A stretch of DNA of 64,000 nucleotides, from NCBI RefSeq assembly GCF_013167895.1, contig NZ_BLWC01000001.1:1240001-1304000 (forward strand). Reading direction: 5' to 3'. Numbering within the stretch: the stretch's first letter is position 1; every line of letters starts with the position of its first letter. Below the pieces are notes generated by a model that worked only from the letters and a program-made list of their open reading frames with translations, searched no databases and was not told the origin of the DNA. A program made the translations under genes and the position numbers. Positions 1 to 9,852 of the stretch are shown in pieces. This DNA comes from Streptomyces fulvorobeus (lineage in GTDB: Bacteria > Actinomycetota > Actinomycetes > Streptomycetales > Streptomycetaceae).

Positions 1-257
1 AAGAGCGCCACCCAGCCGCGGAGCACGGCGGAGTCGTCGCGTTCCCAGGCGCGCAGCCGCCAGCCGGGGCGCACGGTGTCCCCGTGCAGTTCGACGAGCC
101 CCGCGAGCCTGGCGCGGTCCCAGCCCGCCCGTACCTGGGCCGGGGTGAGTCCGAGTGCCGCCGCGGCCCGTTCGAGGGCGTGCGAGGTCAGCGGGGCTGT
201 TCCCGGGCCCGCGCCGTCGGCGGCCCAGTGGGCGAGCCGTACGGCGTCGGCGAGCAC
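1..257 (-). CDS. Partial hypothetical protein with possible winged-helix region, runs off the left edge
   Basis: This is the N-terminal part of a minus-strand gene whose end lies outside the window. The open frame runs from an in-frame TAA at 404-402 to the edge. Readable sequence includes LARQARTVLADAVRLAHW followed by LTSHALERAAAALGLTPAQV, an alternation of short helices that could be a winged-helix unit. The only ordinary in-frame start is GTG at 257, which leaves good coding sequence (PPEGTPPPAEL) upstream. A GTG at 340 in another frame (VTTRRTRPAPAL) would join this frame if one C were missing near 303-309, so the real start may be 340 with a sequencing slip. I do not recognise the family and infer no function. 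Confidence 0.5.
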   Translation of the reverse strand, partial: MLADAVRLAHWAADGAGPGTAPLTSHALERAAAALGLTPAQVRAGWDRARLAGLVELHGDTVRPGWRLRAWERDDSAVLRGWVAL

Positions 258-523
258 GGTCCTGGCCTGACGCGCCAGTTCCGCCGGGGGCGGGGTGCCC
301 TCGGGAGGGCGGGGGCCGGCCTGGTGCGCCGGGTCGTCACGGCCTTGCGGGCGGTGGCAAGGGGTCGCGGGCGGACAAGTCGCAGCCTGGAGTCGCGCGG
401 GTTACGGGACGTCACGGGAGCAGTCTTGCCTCTGTCGGCCCGAAAGCCCAAACGGAAGCCGACCCAACGGTTTGCGGGGCCCCCGGAGACCGTTCACCAA
501 CCGGGCCTATCGGTCACAACCCC

Positions 524-1651
524 TCACATCAGAGGGGTGAGGAAGCGCCGGAGCGTCTCCTCGTACCGGGCCGGGTCGGCGTTCCACATCGCCGCGTGCG
601 GGGCCTCGGGTACGGAGTGCAGGTCGACCAGGCCGGGTCGGAGCCCGGCGAGGACCCGCGACGCCGCCCATGGAGCCATGGTGTCGTCGGGACCGTGGAA
701 GAGCAGGGTGGGGGCGCGCAGCGCGTCGGGAAGGGCGGGGTCCAGCAGCCGGGCGCCGTGCAGCCCGGTCCGCCCCTGGGCGGCGCGGATCCCGAGCGGG
801 AGCAGCGCGGCCGGGACACCGCGGGCGGCGGCCAGGGCGCGCAGGGTGACCCGCCAGTTCAGGACGGGCGAGTCGAGGACGAGGCCGCCGACGCGGTCCC
901 GGAGCGCGGAGTCGGCGGCGGCGCGCAGGGCCATCGACGCGCCGGTGGACCAGCCGTGGAGGATGACGCTGCGGGCCCCGTAGCGCACCGCGTAGCGGAT
1001 GGCGGCGTCGACGTCGCGCCATTCGGACTCGCCGAGGTGGCCGAGGCCGTCCGCCGGGCGGGGGGCCCCGGCGTCGCCGCGGTAGGTCAGGTCCAGTACC
1101 GGAAACTGCTGGTCGTTGAAGAATCCCATCAGGTTCATGGGGTGGGCGCGGGTGGTCCCGAGGCCGTGCACGGTGATCACCCAGACGTCACGGGGAGCGG
1201 GCACGAACCAGGCGGGCAGGACGCCCAGCTCGCCGGGGATCTCGACCTCCTTGAAGTCGAGCCCCAGCGCACTGCCCGGGTCCCCGCTGTACAGCTCGGG
1301 GGTGAGCTGGACCTCGGCGCCCGCTTCCAGGCTGCCGTGGACGACGCGCTCCAGCCTGCGGACGACGGTGTCGGCGCCGTGCTCCGCCTGCTCGATCACC
1401 GGTCCGACCACGGCGTGGACGCCCGGGCCCACCAGACCGTACGTACCGGGCCTGAGCGCGGCGAAGGAGCGAGTCAGGACGACCTGTCCGGCCGCCGTGG
1501 CGTGCACGGTGAGGCGGCGGTCGCCGGGGAAGGGGCGTCCGGACGGCACCGTGAGGGCGGCGTCACTGGCGTACCTGCCGGCCGCGACCGCTGCCGCACC
1601 GACGCCGAGGATCGTGGTGACGGCCGCTGCCGTCGCTGTAGCCGGGCGCAT
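524..1651 (-). CDS. Alpha/beta hydrolase, membrane-anchored or secreted
   Basis: A 375-residue alpha/beta hydrolase. The N-terminus is a hydrophobic Ala/Val segment (about residues 8-25) that could be a signal or anchor. The nucleophile elbow GWSTG places the catalytic serine at about residue 235. An acidic residue follows in HGPDD (about 322-323) and a histidine in PEAPHAAMW (about 352), giving a complete Ser-Asp-His triad in the expected order. HGLGTTR near the middle fits an oxyanion loop. The first 130 residues have no recognised domain. The layout resembles peptidase-like or acyl-esterase hydrolases, but the substrate cannot be read from sequence. It is separated from the class II aldolase gene by about 75 bases and could share its transcript. 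Confidence 0.85.
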   Translation of the reverse strand: MRPATATAAAVTTILGVGAAAVAAGRYASDAALTVPSGRPFPGDRRLTVHATAAGQVVLTRSFAALRPGTYGLVGPGVHAVVGPVIEQAEHGADTVVRRLERVVHGSLEAGAEVQLTPELYSGDPGSALGLDFKEVEIPGELGVLPAWFVPAPRDVWVITVHGLGTTRAHPMNLMGFFNDQQFPVLDLTYRGDAGAPRPADGLGHLGESEWRDVDAAIRYAVRYGARSVILHGWSTGASMALRAAADSALRDRVGGLVLDSPVLNWRVTLRALAAARGVPAALLPLGIRAAQGRTGLHGARLLDPALPDALRAPTLLFHGPDDTMAPWAASRVLAGLRPGLVDLHSVPEAPHAAMWNADPARYEETLRRFLTPLM

Positions 1652-1727
1652 GCTTCAGTGTCCCGGCGCCCGGGGCGCGATGCCAGTGGGCGGGGCCGTC
1701 CGGTGCCCCGGAACGTGCTTTCGGGCG

Positions 1728-2387
1728 TCAGCCCTGTTGGCCGTAGCCCTGCAGGGCCTCCTGGACCTCCCGCAGCTGGGCGGCGGAGAGCAGCGTCGGA
1801 CGGTGGCCGGGGACGGAGCTCGCCGTGATCCAGACCCTGCACAGCCATTCGAGCTGGGCGGTGCGGTCGTACGCCTGGTCGAGGGTGTCCCCGTAGGTGA
1901 CGGTTCCGTGGTTCTGGAGCAGGCAGCCCGTGCGGTCGCGCAGGGCGGTGAGCATGTTCCGGGCGAGTTCCGGTGTGCCGTAGCGCGCGTAGGCGGCGGT
2001 GCGGACGGGGCCGCCGAGCATCGCGGCGGCGTAGTGCACGAGCGGGACCTCGGAGACGAGCGTGGAGACCGCCGTGGCGTGCACGGCGTGGGTGTGGACG
2101 ACGGCGGTGGCCCCGGTGTCGGCGTAGACGGCGAGGTGGAGGGGGAGTTCGCTGGTGGGGGCGAGTTCGCCGAGCACCTGACGGCCCCCGAGGTCCACCC
2201 CGACCGCGTCGCCGGGGCCGAGCCGGTCGTAGGCCACGCCGCTGGGGGTGACCAGGACGACGTCCCGGACCCGGGCCGACACGTTGCCCGAGGTCCCGAC
2301 GACGAGGCCGTCGGCCGCCGTCCTGCGGGCCGTCGCGACGACGCCGTCCCAGGCCCGCTGGAGCTCTTCCCGCTGCTGATCGCTCAT
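1728..2387 (-). CDS. Class II aldolase/adducin family protein
   Basis: A 219-residue class II aldolase of the L-fuculose-phosphate aldolase type. These enzymes cleave or epimerise phosphorylated sugars using a zinc ion held by histidines. The zinc ligands are visible as VVHTHAVH (about residues 97-103) and QNHG in the C-terminal third, and the phosphate-binding loop as GTSGNVS (about 31-37). Length is normal for the family (210-230). The start MSDQQREEL is preceded by a weak GGAT-type ribosome site. It lies divergent to the phosphate transporter with about 275 bases between them. The exact substrate is undetermined; L-fuculose, rhamnulose or ribulose phosphates are all possible. Confidence 0.85.
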   Translation of the reverse strand: MSDQQREELQRAWDGVVATARRTAADGLVVGTSGNVSARVRDVVLVTPSGVAYDRLGPGDAVGVDLGGRQVLGELAPTSELPLHLAVYADTGATAVVHTHAVHATAVSTLVSEVPLVHYAAAMLGGPVRTAAYARYGTPELARNMLTALRDRTGCLLQNHGTVTYGDTLDQAYDRTAQLEWLCRVWITASSVPGHRPTLLSAAQLREVQEALQGYGQQG

Positions 2388-2593
2388 AGGGAAATCCTAG
2401 GAGTCCGGGGTGGACGGGCGCCGGATACCCGGCTCTCGTGACCAGGATCTCCCCGGAAGGAAAAGTGACCGAAAACGTTCGTCGTCAAGGGGTGGCGGAA
2501 GGGCTCCTTCCGGGCGCCGGACGGGGCGTGCCCTCTTCCTCGCACAAGCGGAATGGCCACTCTCCGTTTGGGGCCACCACAGCGCCCCGCCCA

Positions 2594-2626
2594 GTTCACC
2601 TTCCGTTCACTCAGGTTGCCTAGGGT
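2594..2626 (+). promoter_or_regulatory. PHO box (PhoP binding site) upstream of pit
   Basis: Direct-repeat units on an 11-base period: GTTCACC at 2594, GTTCACT at 2605 and a degenerate TTGCCTA at 2616. This is the known layout of a Streptomyces PhoP operator. It ends 36 bases before the transporter start, so PhoP would bind over the promoter. Phosphate-starvation control of the transporter is inferred from this site. Confidence 0.8.
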
Positions 2627-2662
2627 CCACGTGCCACTGACGTCGAGCGATTGCCTGGGTAA

Positions 2663-3919
<1,257 letters not shown>

Positions 3920-3937
3920 AGGGCAGGAACCACCACC

Positions 3938-4165
3938 ATGAAAATCGACTGGGCAGCTCTCGCCTCCGTCTTCGGCGTCAGCCTCGTGGTCACCGTGGCG
4001 CTCGTCGGTCTCTTCACCCTCGGCATCATCGGCCTGTCCAAGCAGGCGGCGACGGCCACGGCCGGCAGCGCCGGCTCGTTCGCCCTCGCCCGCGCCGGCG
4101 CGTACCTCTGCTTCGGCCTCTGCGCCGCGGCGGTCACCTACGGGATTTACCTGATCGTCGTCTGA
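3938..4165 (+). CDS. Small two-helix membrane protein, Pit partner
   Basis: A 75-residue protein with two predicted transmembrane helices: residues about 8-32 (ASVFGVSLVVTVALVGLFTL) and about 50-74 (AYLCFGLCAAAVTYGIYLIVV), joined by an Ala/Thr/Gly-rich loop. It begins 18 bases after the phosphate transporter with the leader GGCAGGAACCACCACC, so the two are almost certainly co-transcribed. Small membrane proteins next to pit genes are common in actinomycetes and may act as accessory or regulatory subunits, but no activity can be assigned from the sequence. Confidence 0.85.
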   Translation: MKIDWAALASVFGVSLVVTVALVGLFTLGIIGLSKQAATATAGSAGSFALARAGAYLCFGLCAAAVTYGIYLIVV

Positions 4166-4269
4166 CCGGGCGGCCCAGGCGCGCGGCCGTTCCGTGACCT
4201 CCCTGACCTCCCTCGCCGTTGACCCGCGGGCCGTCCCCCGGGTCAACGGCGAGTTGACGGGCGTTCGCG

Positions 4270-4455
4270 GAGCGTGGTGGACTGCCCGTGCCGTTTACGG
4301 CGACAGGAGAGGAAGCCGGTGCGAATCCGGCGCGGTCCCGCCACTGTCACCGGGGAGCACTCCCCCCACACCGGAGTCACGGTCCGTCCGCGGACTGGAA
4401 GGCCGGGGGGAACTGCCGATCCGGAAGCCAGGAGACTCTCGTCGCCGGTCACGTC
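4270..4455 (+). ncRNA. Cobalamin (adenosylcobalamin) riboswitch
   Basis: The conserved B12-element core is present in order: GAGGAAGCCGGTGCGAATCC at 4309-4328, the box GGTCCCGCCACTGTCACCGG at 4334-4353, and the B12 box GGAAGCCAGGAGAC at 4423-4436. These strings form the ligand pocket and the loop partner of the known riboswitch. It sits in the 5' leader about 110-290 bases before cobD, so B12 would repress the following cob operon. The outer ends are approximate because the P1 and expression-platform stems were not folded. Confidence 0.93.
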
Positions 4456-4563
4456 GAACCAGGGCGCGGACCCTGAGTGAGGACATACGTCATGCCCGGC
4501 CGCTGTGTGCCCGATCCCCTGTCACCCGTCAGCAGAACGCCCCGTGCATCGGCGGGCTGAGCC

Positions 4564-5508
4564 ATGCGTGCCGACCGCATCTTCGCGTACGGCGCCACGA
4601 CCGGTCTGATCGGCGACCTGCTCCTGGGTGACCCCCGCAGGGGCCACCCCGTCGCCGTGTTCGGCCGGGCCGCCGCCGAGGTCGAGAACCGCCTCTGGCG
4701 CGACCACCGCGGCTGGGGCGCGCTCCACACCCTGATCTGCGCCGGAGGAGCCGCCGGCGCCGCCGCGCTCACCGCCCGCGCCGTCCGCGGCCGGCCCGCC
4801 GCCGCCGTCGCGCTGACCGCCGCCGCCACCTGGTCCGTCGTCGGCGGCACCACCCTGGGCCGCGAGGCGCGGGCCATCGGTGGCGCGCTCGCCGCCGGAG
4901 ACCTGGACACGGCCCGCGAACGGCTGCCGCACCTGTGCGGACGCGATCCGCAGGCGCTCGACGGGCCCCAGATCGCCCGCGCCGTGGTCGAGTCCGTCGC
5001 CGAGAACACCTCCGACGCCGTCGTCGGCGCCCTCGTCTGGGGCGCGGTGGGCGGCGTACCCGGTCTCGTCGCCTTCCGGGCCGTCAACACCCTGGACGCC
5101 ATGGTCGGGCACAAGTCACCCCAGTACCGGCGCTACGGCTGGGCCTCCGCCCGCCTCGACGACCTCGCGGGCTGGCCGGGGGCCCGGCTCACCGCGGCGC
5201 TCGCCGTCGCCGCCGGGGGCCGCCCCCGGCAGGCGGTCCGGGCCTGGCGTGCGGACGCGGGCAGCCACCCGAGCCCCAACGCGGGACCGGTCGAGGCGTC
5301 GTTCGCCGGCGCGCTCGGCGTACGGCTCGGCGGAACCGTCGCGTACGGCGGCCGGGTTGAGCACCGGCCGGTGCTCAACGGGGCGGCCGGCCGCGCGGTG
5401 GAGACCGCGGATATCGAACGCGCGGTGCGGCTGTCGCGCCGGGTGAGTGCGCTGGCCCTCGGCGTCTGTGTGGCCGGCCGGCTGATCGTGGGACGGAGAG
5501 GGATATGA
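4564..5508 (+). CDS. cobD: Adenosylcobinamide-phosphate synthase CobD/CbiB
   Basis: A 314-residue membrane enzyme that joins adenosylcobyric acid to (R)-1-amino-2-propanol phosphate, forming the lower-loop amide of cobalamin. Family signatures are clear: GDLLLGDPRRGHPV near residue 17, VESVAENTSDAVVGALVWG at about 142-160, and RAVNTLDAMVGHKSPQY near 175-190. It is hydrophobic with several membrane helices and has the usual length. It is the first gene after the B12 riboswitch, and its stop overlaps the cobQ start by four bases (ATGA), so the two are translationally coupled. Confidence 0.94.
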   Translation: MRADRIFAYGATTGLIGDLLLGDPRRGHPVAVFGRAAAEVENRLWRDHRGWGALHTLICAGGAAGAAALTARAVRGRPAAAVALTAAATWSVVGGTTLGREARAIGGALAAGDLDTARERLPHLCGRDPQALDGPQIARAVVESVAENTSDAVVGALVWGAVGGVPGLVAFRAVNTLDAMVGHKSPQYRRYGWASARLDDLAGWPGARLTAALAVAAGGRPRQAVRAWRADAGSHPSPNAGPVEASFAGALGVRLGGTVAYGGRVEHRPVLNGAAGRAVETADIERAVRLSRRVSALALGVCVAGRLIVGRRGI

Positions 5509-7223
5509 GCGGCGGGCTGCTGGTCGCGGGGACCACGTCGGACGCGGGCAAGAGCGTGGTCACGGCGGGGATCTGCCGGTGGCTGGTTCGGCAGGGGGTG
5601 AAGGTCGCGCCGTTCAAGGCGCAGAACATGTCGCTGAACTCGTTCGTCACCCGTGGCGGCGCAGAGATCGGGCGCGCCCAGGCCATGCAGGCGCAGGCCG
5701 CCCGGGTGGAGCCGACCGCGCTGATGAACCCGGTGCTGCTCAAGCCCGGCAGCGACCGGTCGAGCCAGGTGGTCCTGATGGGCAGACCGGTGGGCGAGAT
5801 GAGCGCGCGCGGCTACCACGGGGGGCGGCAGGAATCGCTGTTCGGGACCGTCGTGGACTGCCTGGAGCAGCTACGGGGCACATATGACGCCGTGATCTGC
5901 GAGGGGGCGGGCAGTCCGGCCGAGATCAACCTGCGGCGTACGGACATCGTGAACATGGGCATCGCACGGGCCGCGCGCTTCCCCGTGCTGGTGGTCGGGG
6001 ACATCGACCGCGGTGGCGTCTTCGCCTCGTTCTTCGGTACGACGGCCCTGCTCAGCGCGGAGGACCAAGCGCTGGTCGCGGGCTACCTCGTGAACAAGTT
6101 CCGGGGTGACGTCTCGTTGCTGGAGCCGGGGCTCGACATGCTGTACGAGCTCACGGGGCGGCGGACCTACGGGGTGCTGCCGTTCACCCACGGCCTTGGC
6201 ATCGACGAGGAGGACGGGCTGCGGGTGTCGCTGCGCGGCTCCGTACGGGAGTCCGCCGTCAGCGCGCCGCACGGCGAGGACGTGCTGCGGGTCGCGGTGT
6301 GCGCCGTACCGCTGATGTCGAACTTCACCGATGTGGACGCGCTGGCCGCCGAGCCGGGTGTCGTCGTGCGGTTCGTGGACCGGGCGGCGGAACTGGCCGA
6401 CGCGGATCTGGTGATCGTGCCGGGCACGCGTGGCACGGTGCGGGCACTGGCCTGGCTGCGCGAGCGGGGGCTCGCGGACGCCCTGGTGCGGCGGGCCGCC
6501 GAAGGGCGCCCGGTGCTGGGGATCTGCGGCGGTTTCCAGATGCTCGGCGAGCAGATCGAGGACGAGGTGGAGTCGCGGGCCGGGCGGGTCGACGGGCTGG
6601 GCCTGCTGCCGGTGCGGATCAGGTTCGACCGGGAGAAGACGCTGGCACGGCCGGTCGGCTCGGCACTCGGAGAACCGGTCGAAGGGTATGAGATCCATCA
6701 CGGGGTCGCCGACGTGCGGGGCGGCGAACCGTTTCTGGACGGCTGCCGGGTCGGCGCGGTGTGGGGGACGCACTGGCACGGGTCGCTGGAGAGCGACGCG
6801 TTCCGGCGGCGGTTCCTCGCGGAGGTCGCGCGGGCGGCGGGGCGGCGGTTCGTGGCGGCGCCGGACACGGAGTTCGAGGCGCTGCGGGAGGAGCAGCTGG
6901 ACCGGCTGGGGGATCTGGTCGAGGAGCACGCGGACACGGACGCGCTGTGGCGGCTGATCGAGGGCGGGGCGCCGCGGGGGCTGCCGTTCGTACCGCCGGG
7001 TGCGCCGGTGGGTGCGGGGTCTGCGGGTACGCCTGTTGGTGCGCCTGCGGCGGGTCTTCCCCTCCCCGCCCCTTCCCGTGACCGGGGCTCCGCCCCGGGC
7101 CCCGGTCATCGATCGCCGGACGGGCTTGAGAAGGCCGGGCCCGGGATCGATGACGCCGGGATCGATGGCGCCGGGCGTGTGGTCATGGAAACAGATGTGC
7201 ATGCGACTGAGGAGGCCCTGTGA
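5505..7223 (+). CDS. cobQ: Cobyric acid synthase CobQ/CbiP with a repeat-derived C-terminal tail
   Basis: Glutamine- and ATP-dependent amidase that converts adenosylcobyrinic acid a,c-diamide to adenosylcobyric acid. The N-terminal P-loop is GTTSDAGKS (residues 9-17). The C-terminal glutamine amidotransferase domain has its nucleophile Cys341 in [10 protein letters not shown] and His423/His425 in GTHWHGS. Conserved sequence ends near residue 500. The remaining 70 residues, about 503-572, are Pro/Gly-rich and unlike the family. They are encoded by low-complexity DNA that includes a GC-rich palindromic repeat at 7056-7140. The stop overlaps the chelatase GTG start at 7220. Members are normally about 480-500 residues, so the tail is extra. 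Confidence 0.93.
   Translation: MSGGLLVAGTTSDAGKSVVTAGICRWLVRQGVKVAPFKAQNMSLNSFVTRGGAEIGRAQAMQAQAARVEPTALMNPVLLKPGSDRSSQVVLMGRPVGEMSARGYHGGRQESLFGTVVDCLEQLRGTYDAVICEGAGSPAEINLRRTDIVNMGIARAARFPVLVVGDIDRGGVFASFFGTTALLSAEDQALVAGYLVNKFRGDVSLLEPGLDMLYELTGRRTYGVLPFTHGLGIDEEDGLRVSLRGSVRESAVSAPHGEDVLRVAVCAVPLMSNFTDVDALAAEPGVVVRFVDRAAELADADLVIVPGTRGTVRALAWLRERGLADALVRRAAEGRPVLGICGGFQMLGEQIEDEVESRAGRVDGLGLLPVRIRFDREKTLARPVGSALGEPVEGYEIHHGVADVRGGEPFLDGCRVGAVWGTHWHGSLESDAFRRRFLAEVARAAGRRFVAAPDTEFEALREEQLDRLGDLVEEHADTDALWRLIEGGAPRGLPFVPPGAPVGAGSAGTPVGAPAAGLPLPAPSRDRGSAPGPGHRSPDGLEKAGPGIDDAGIDGAGRVVMETDVHATEEAL
7056..7140 (+). repeat. GC-rich interspersed palindromic repeat inside the cobQ 3' end
   Basis: A stretch beginning CTTCCCCTCCCCGCCCCTTC and continuing through the hairpin GACCGGGGC (7080-7088) / GCCCCGGTC (7099-7107) to GCCGGACGGGCTTGAGAAGG. 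It resembles a repeat seen often between Streptomyces genes, judged from memory. Here it lies inside the cobQ reading frame and adds about 28 codons. Confidence 0.6.
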
Positions 7224-9253
7224 GTACGCCCTATCCTTTCACCGCCATCGTCGGGCAGGACGATCTGCGGCTCGGGCTGCTGCTGAACGCCGTCAGTCCG
7301 GCGGTCGGCGGGGTCCTCGTGCGGGGGGAGAAGGGGACCGCCAAGTCCACCGCCGTGCGGGCCCTCGCCGCGCTCATGCCCGAGGTCTCCGTGGTCGCGG
7401 GGTGCCGGTTCTCGTGTGATCCGGCGGGGCCCGACCCGGCGTGTCCGGACGGCCCCCACGAGAGCGCGGGCGGTGTGTCGCGGGCCGCGCGGACCGTCGA
7501 GCTGCCCGTCGGGGCCTCCGAGGATCGGCTCGTCGGGGCACTGGACATCGAGCGGGCGCTCTCCGAGGGCGTGAAGGCGTTCGAGCCGGGGCTCCTCGCC
7601 GACGCGCACCGCGGCATCCTGTACGTCGACGAGGTCAACCTGCTCCACGACCACCTCGTGGACCTGCTGCTCGACGCGGCCGCCATGGGCGCCTCGTACG
7701 TGGAGCGCGAAGGCGTCTCCGTACGGCACGCGGCGCGTTTCCTGCTGGTGGGGACGATGAACCCCGAAGAGGGCGAGCTGCGGCCCCAGTTGCTCGACCG
7801 GTTCGGGCTCACCGTCGAGGTCGCGGCCTCCCGCGACACCGATCTGCGGGTCGAGGTCGTACGGCGGCGGCTCGCCTACGACGACGACCCCGCCGGATTC
7901 GCCGCCCGGTGGGCCGGCCAGGAGGGCGAGTTGCGGGAGCGGATCGCCGCCGCGCGCGCCCTGTTGCCCCATGTCGTCCTCGGAGACGGCGTGTTGCGGC
8001 AGATCGCGGCGACCTGCGCGGCCTTCGAGGTGGACGGGATGCGTGCCGACATCGTCATGGCGCGTACCTCCACGGCGCTGGCCGCCTGGGCAGGGCGCGA
8101 CGAAGTGCTCGCCGAGGACGTGCGCCAGGCGGCGCTGCTCGCACTCCCCCACCGGCGGCGGCGCAATCCGTTCGACGCGCCGGGACTCGACGAGGACAAG
8201 CTCGACGACACCCTCCAGGACGCCGCGCCGGACGGTGACACAGGCGGGGACACGGGCGAGGGCGAACGAGAGGGGGACGACGATCCGGAGCCCGACGGGC
8301 CGGACGGGGGCGGCGGCGGTGGCGTGCCGCCTCAGGGCGACGGCCCCGACGCGCCCGGACAGTCGTCGGACGGTGGCGGTGACACGCCCGCGGGGGGCCG
8401 GCCGGCCGGGGGCGGTGAGCAGCGGCCCGTACGCGCGGCGGAGCCCTTCCGCACCAAGATGCTGAGCGTGCCGGGGCTGGGCGAGGGCGCGGCGGGACGG
8501 CGCTCGCGGGCGCGTACCGAGCACGGCCGTACGACCGGCTCGCGGCGGCCCCAGGGGGCGCTGACGAAGCTGCACCTGGCGGCGACCGTGCAGGCGGCCG
8601 CGCCGCATCAGCGCGCCCGGGGCAGGTCGGGGCGGGGGCTCGTGGTCCGGCGCGACGATCTGCGGCAGGCGACGCGGGAGGGGCGCGAGGGCAATCTCGT
8701 GCTGTTCGTCGTGGACGCCTCCGGGTCGATGGCGGCCAGGCAGCGGATGAGCGCCGTCAAGGGCGCGGTGATGTCGCTGCTGCTGGACGCCTACCAGAGG
8801 CGGGACAAGGTCGGCCTGATCACCTTCCGGGGCCAGGACGCCGAGGTGGTGCTGCCTCCGACGTCGTCGGTGGACGCGGCCGCCGCGCGGCTGGAGTCCC
8901 TGCCGACCGGCGGGCGCACCCCGCTGGCCGCGGGGCTGCTGAAGGCCCATGACGTGCTCCGGGTGGAGCGGCTGCGTGATCCCTCGCGGCGGCCGCTGCT
9001 GCTCGTGGTGACGGACGGGCGGGCCACGGGGGGCCCCGACCCGCTGGCGCTGGCGGCGCGGGCGGGACGGCTGCACGCCGCCGAGGGCACCGCCTCCGTC
9101 GTCGTGGACTGCGAGTCGGGGATCGTACGGCTCGGGCTCGCCGCACAGCTGGCCCGGGATCTCGGCGGCAGCGCCGTCACGCTCGACGAACTGCGGGCCG
9201 ACACGATCGTCGGGCTCGTGAAGGACGTATCCGCAGCCGGGAGGGCCGCTTGA
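7220..9253 (+). CDS. Fused AAA+/VWA magnesium- or cobalt-chelatase subunit (ChlI-ChlD type)
   Basis: A 677-residue fusion of the ATPase (I) and D subunits of a tetrapyrrole metal chelatase. Residues 1-330 are an AAA+ domain with Walker [10 protein letters not shown] (about 36-45) and Walker [11 protein letters not shown] (about 132-141). Residues about 340-410 are an acidic, Gly/Pro-rich linker. Residues about 495-670 are a von Willebrand A domain with an intact metal site, DASGS at about 499-503. It lies between cobQ and cobO with four-base overlaps on both sides, so it probably serves aerobic cobalt insertion into hydrogenobyrinic acid a,c-diamide. The large CobN-type subunit is not in this window. 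Confidence 0.88.
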   Translation: MSTPYPFTAIVGQDDLRLGLLLNAVSPAVGGVLVRGEKGTAKSTAVRALAALMPEVSVVAGCRFSCDPAGPDPACPDGPHESAGGVSRAARTVELPVGASEDRLVGALDIERALSEGVKAFEPGLLADAHRGILYVDEVNLLHDHLVDLLLDAAAMGASYVEREGVSVRHAARFLLVGTMNPEEGELRPQLLDRFGLTVEVAASRDTDLRVEVVRRRLAYDDDPAGFAARWAGQEGELRERIAAARALLPHVVLGDGVLRQIAATCAAFEVDGMRADIVMARTSTALAAWAGRDEVLAEDVRQAALLALPHRRRRNPFDAPGLDEDKLDDTLQDAAPDGDTGGDTGEGEREGDDDPEPDGPDGGGGGGVPPQGDGPDAPGQSSDGGGDTPAGGRPAGGGEQRPVRAAEPFRTKMLSVPGLGEGAAGRRSRARTEHGRTTGSRRPQGALTKLHLAATVQAAAPHQRARGRSGRGLVVRRDDLRQATREGREGNLVLFVVDASGSMAARQRMSAVKGAVMSLLLDAYQRRDKVGLITFRGQDAEVVLPPTSSVDAAAARLESLPTGGRTPLAAGLLKAHDVLRVERLRDPSRRPLLLVVTDGRATGGPDPLALAARAGRLHAAEGTASVVVDCESGIVRLGLAAQLARDLGGSAVTLDELRADTIVGLVKDVSAAGRAA

Positions 9254-9852
9254 TGCCACAGGGACAGCCGACATCGGTACCGGACGACGGGCTCACCACC
9301 CGTCAGCGGCGCAATCGCCCGCTGCTGTTCGTGCACACCGGCACAGGCAAGGGGAAGTCGACCGCGGCCTTCGGCCTGGCGCTGCGCGCCTGGAACCAGG
9401 GCTGGCCGATCGGGGTGTTCCAGTTCGTGAAGTCGGCGAAGTGGAAGGTCGGTGAGGAGAACGCCCTGAAGGTGCTCGGCGCGAGCGGGGAGGGCGGCAC
9501 CGTCGACTGGCACAAGATGGGTGAGGGGTGGTCCTGGGTCCAGCGGGACAACCAGCTCGACAACGAGGAGAAGGCCCGCGAGGGGTGGGAGCAGGTCAAG
9601 CGCGACCTGGCCGCCGAGACGTACAAGCTGTACGTCCTGGACGAGTTCGCCTACCCGATGCACTGGGGCTGGATAGACACCGACGAGGTGGTCCAGGTGA
9701 TGCGCGACCGTCCCGGGACGCAGCATGTGGTGATCACGGGGCGCAACGCTCCGGACAAGCTGGTCGAGGCCGCCGACCTGGTGACCGACATGTCGAAGGT
9801 CAAGCACCCGATGGACGCGGGCCAGAAGGGCCAGAGGGGCATCGAGTGGTGA
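9250..9852 (+). CDS. cobO: Cob(I)yrinic acid a,c-diamide adenosyltransferase
   Basis: A 200-residue ATP:corrinoid adenosyltransferase of the CobA/BtuR/CobO family, which attaches the upper 5'-deoxyadenosyl ligand to cob(I)alamin precursors. The family P-loop [10 protein letters not shown] is at about residues 31-40, followed by [12 protein letters not shown] and, further on, [14 protein letters not shown] with the conserved acidic and aromatic residues. The C-terminus [21 protein letters not shown] is typical. The start overlaps the chelatase stop and its own stop overlaps the cobB start, so it is an interior gene of the operon. Confidence 0.94.
   Translation: MMPQGQPTSVPDDGLTTRQRRNRPLLFVHTGTGKGKSTAAFGLALRAWNQGWPIGVFQFVKSAKWKVGEENALKVLGASGEGGTVDWHKMGEGWSWVQRDNQLDNEEKAREGWEQVKRDLAAETYKLYVLDEFAYPMHWGWIDTDEVVQVMRDRPGTQHVVITGRNAPDKLVEAADLVTDMSKVKHPMDAGQKGQRGIEW

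Noticed and set aside
155..1828. Open frame of 557 codons on the plus strand
   Set aside because: Antisense to the alpha/beta hydrolase, which has a full catalytic triad.
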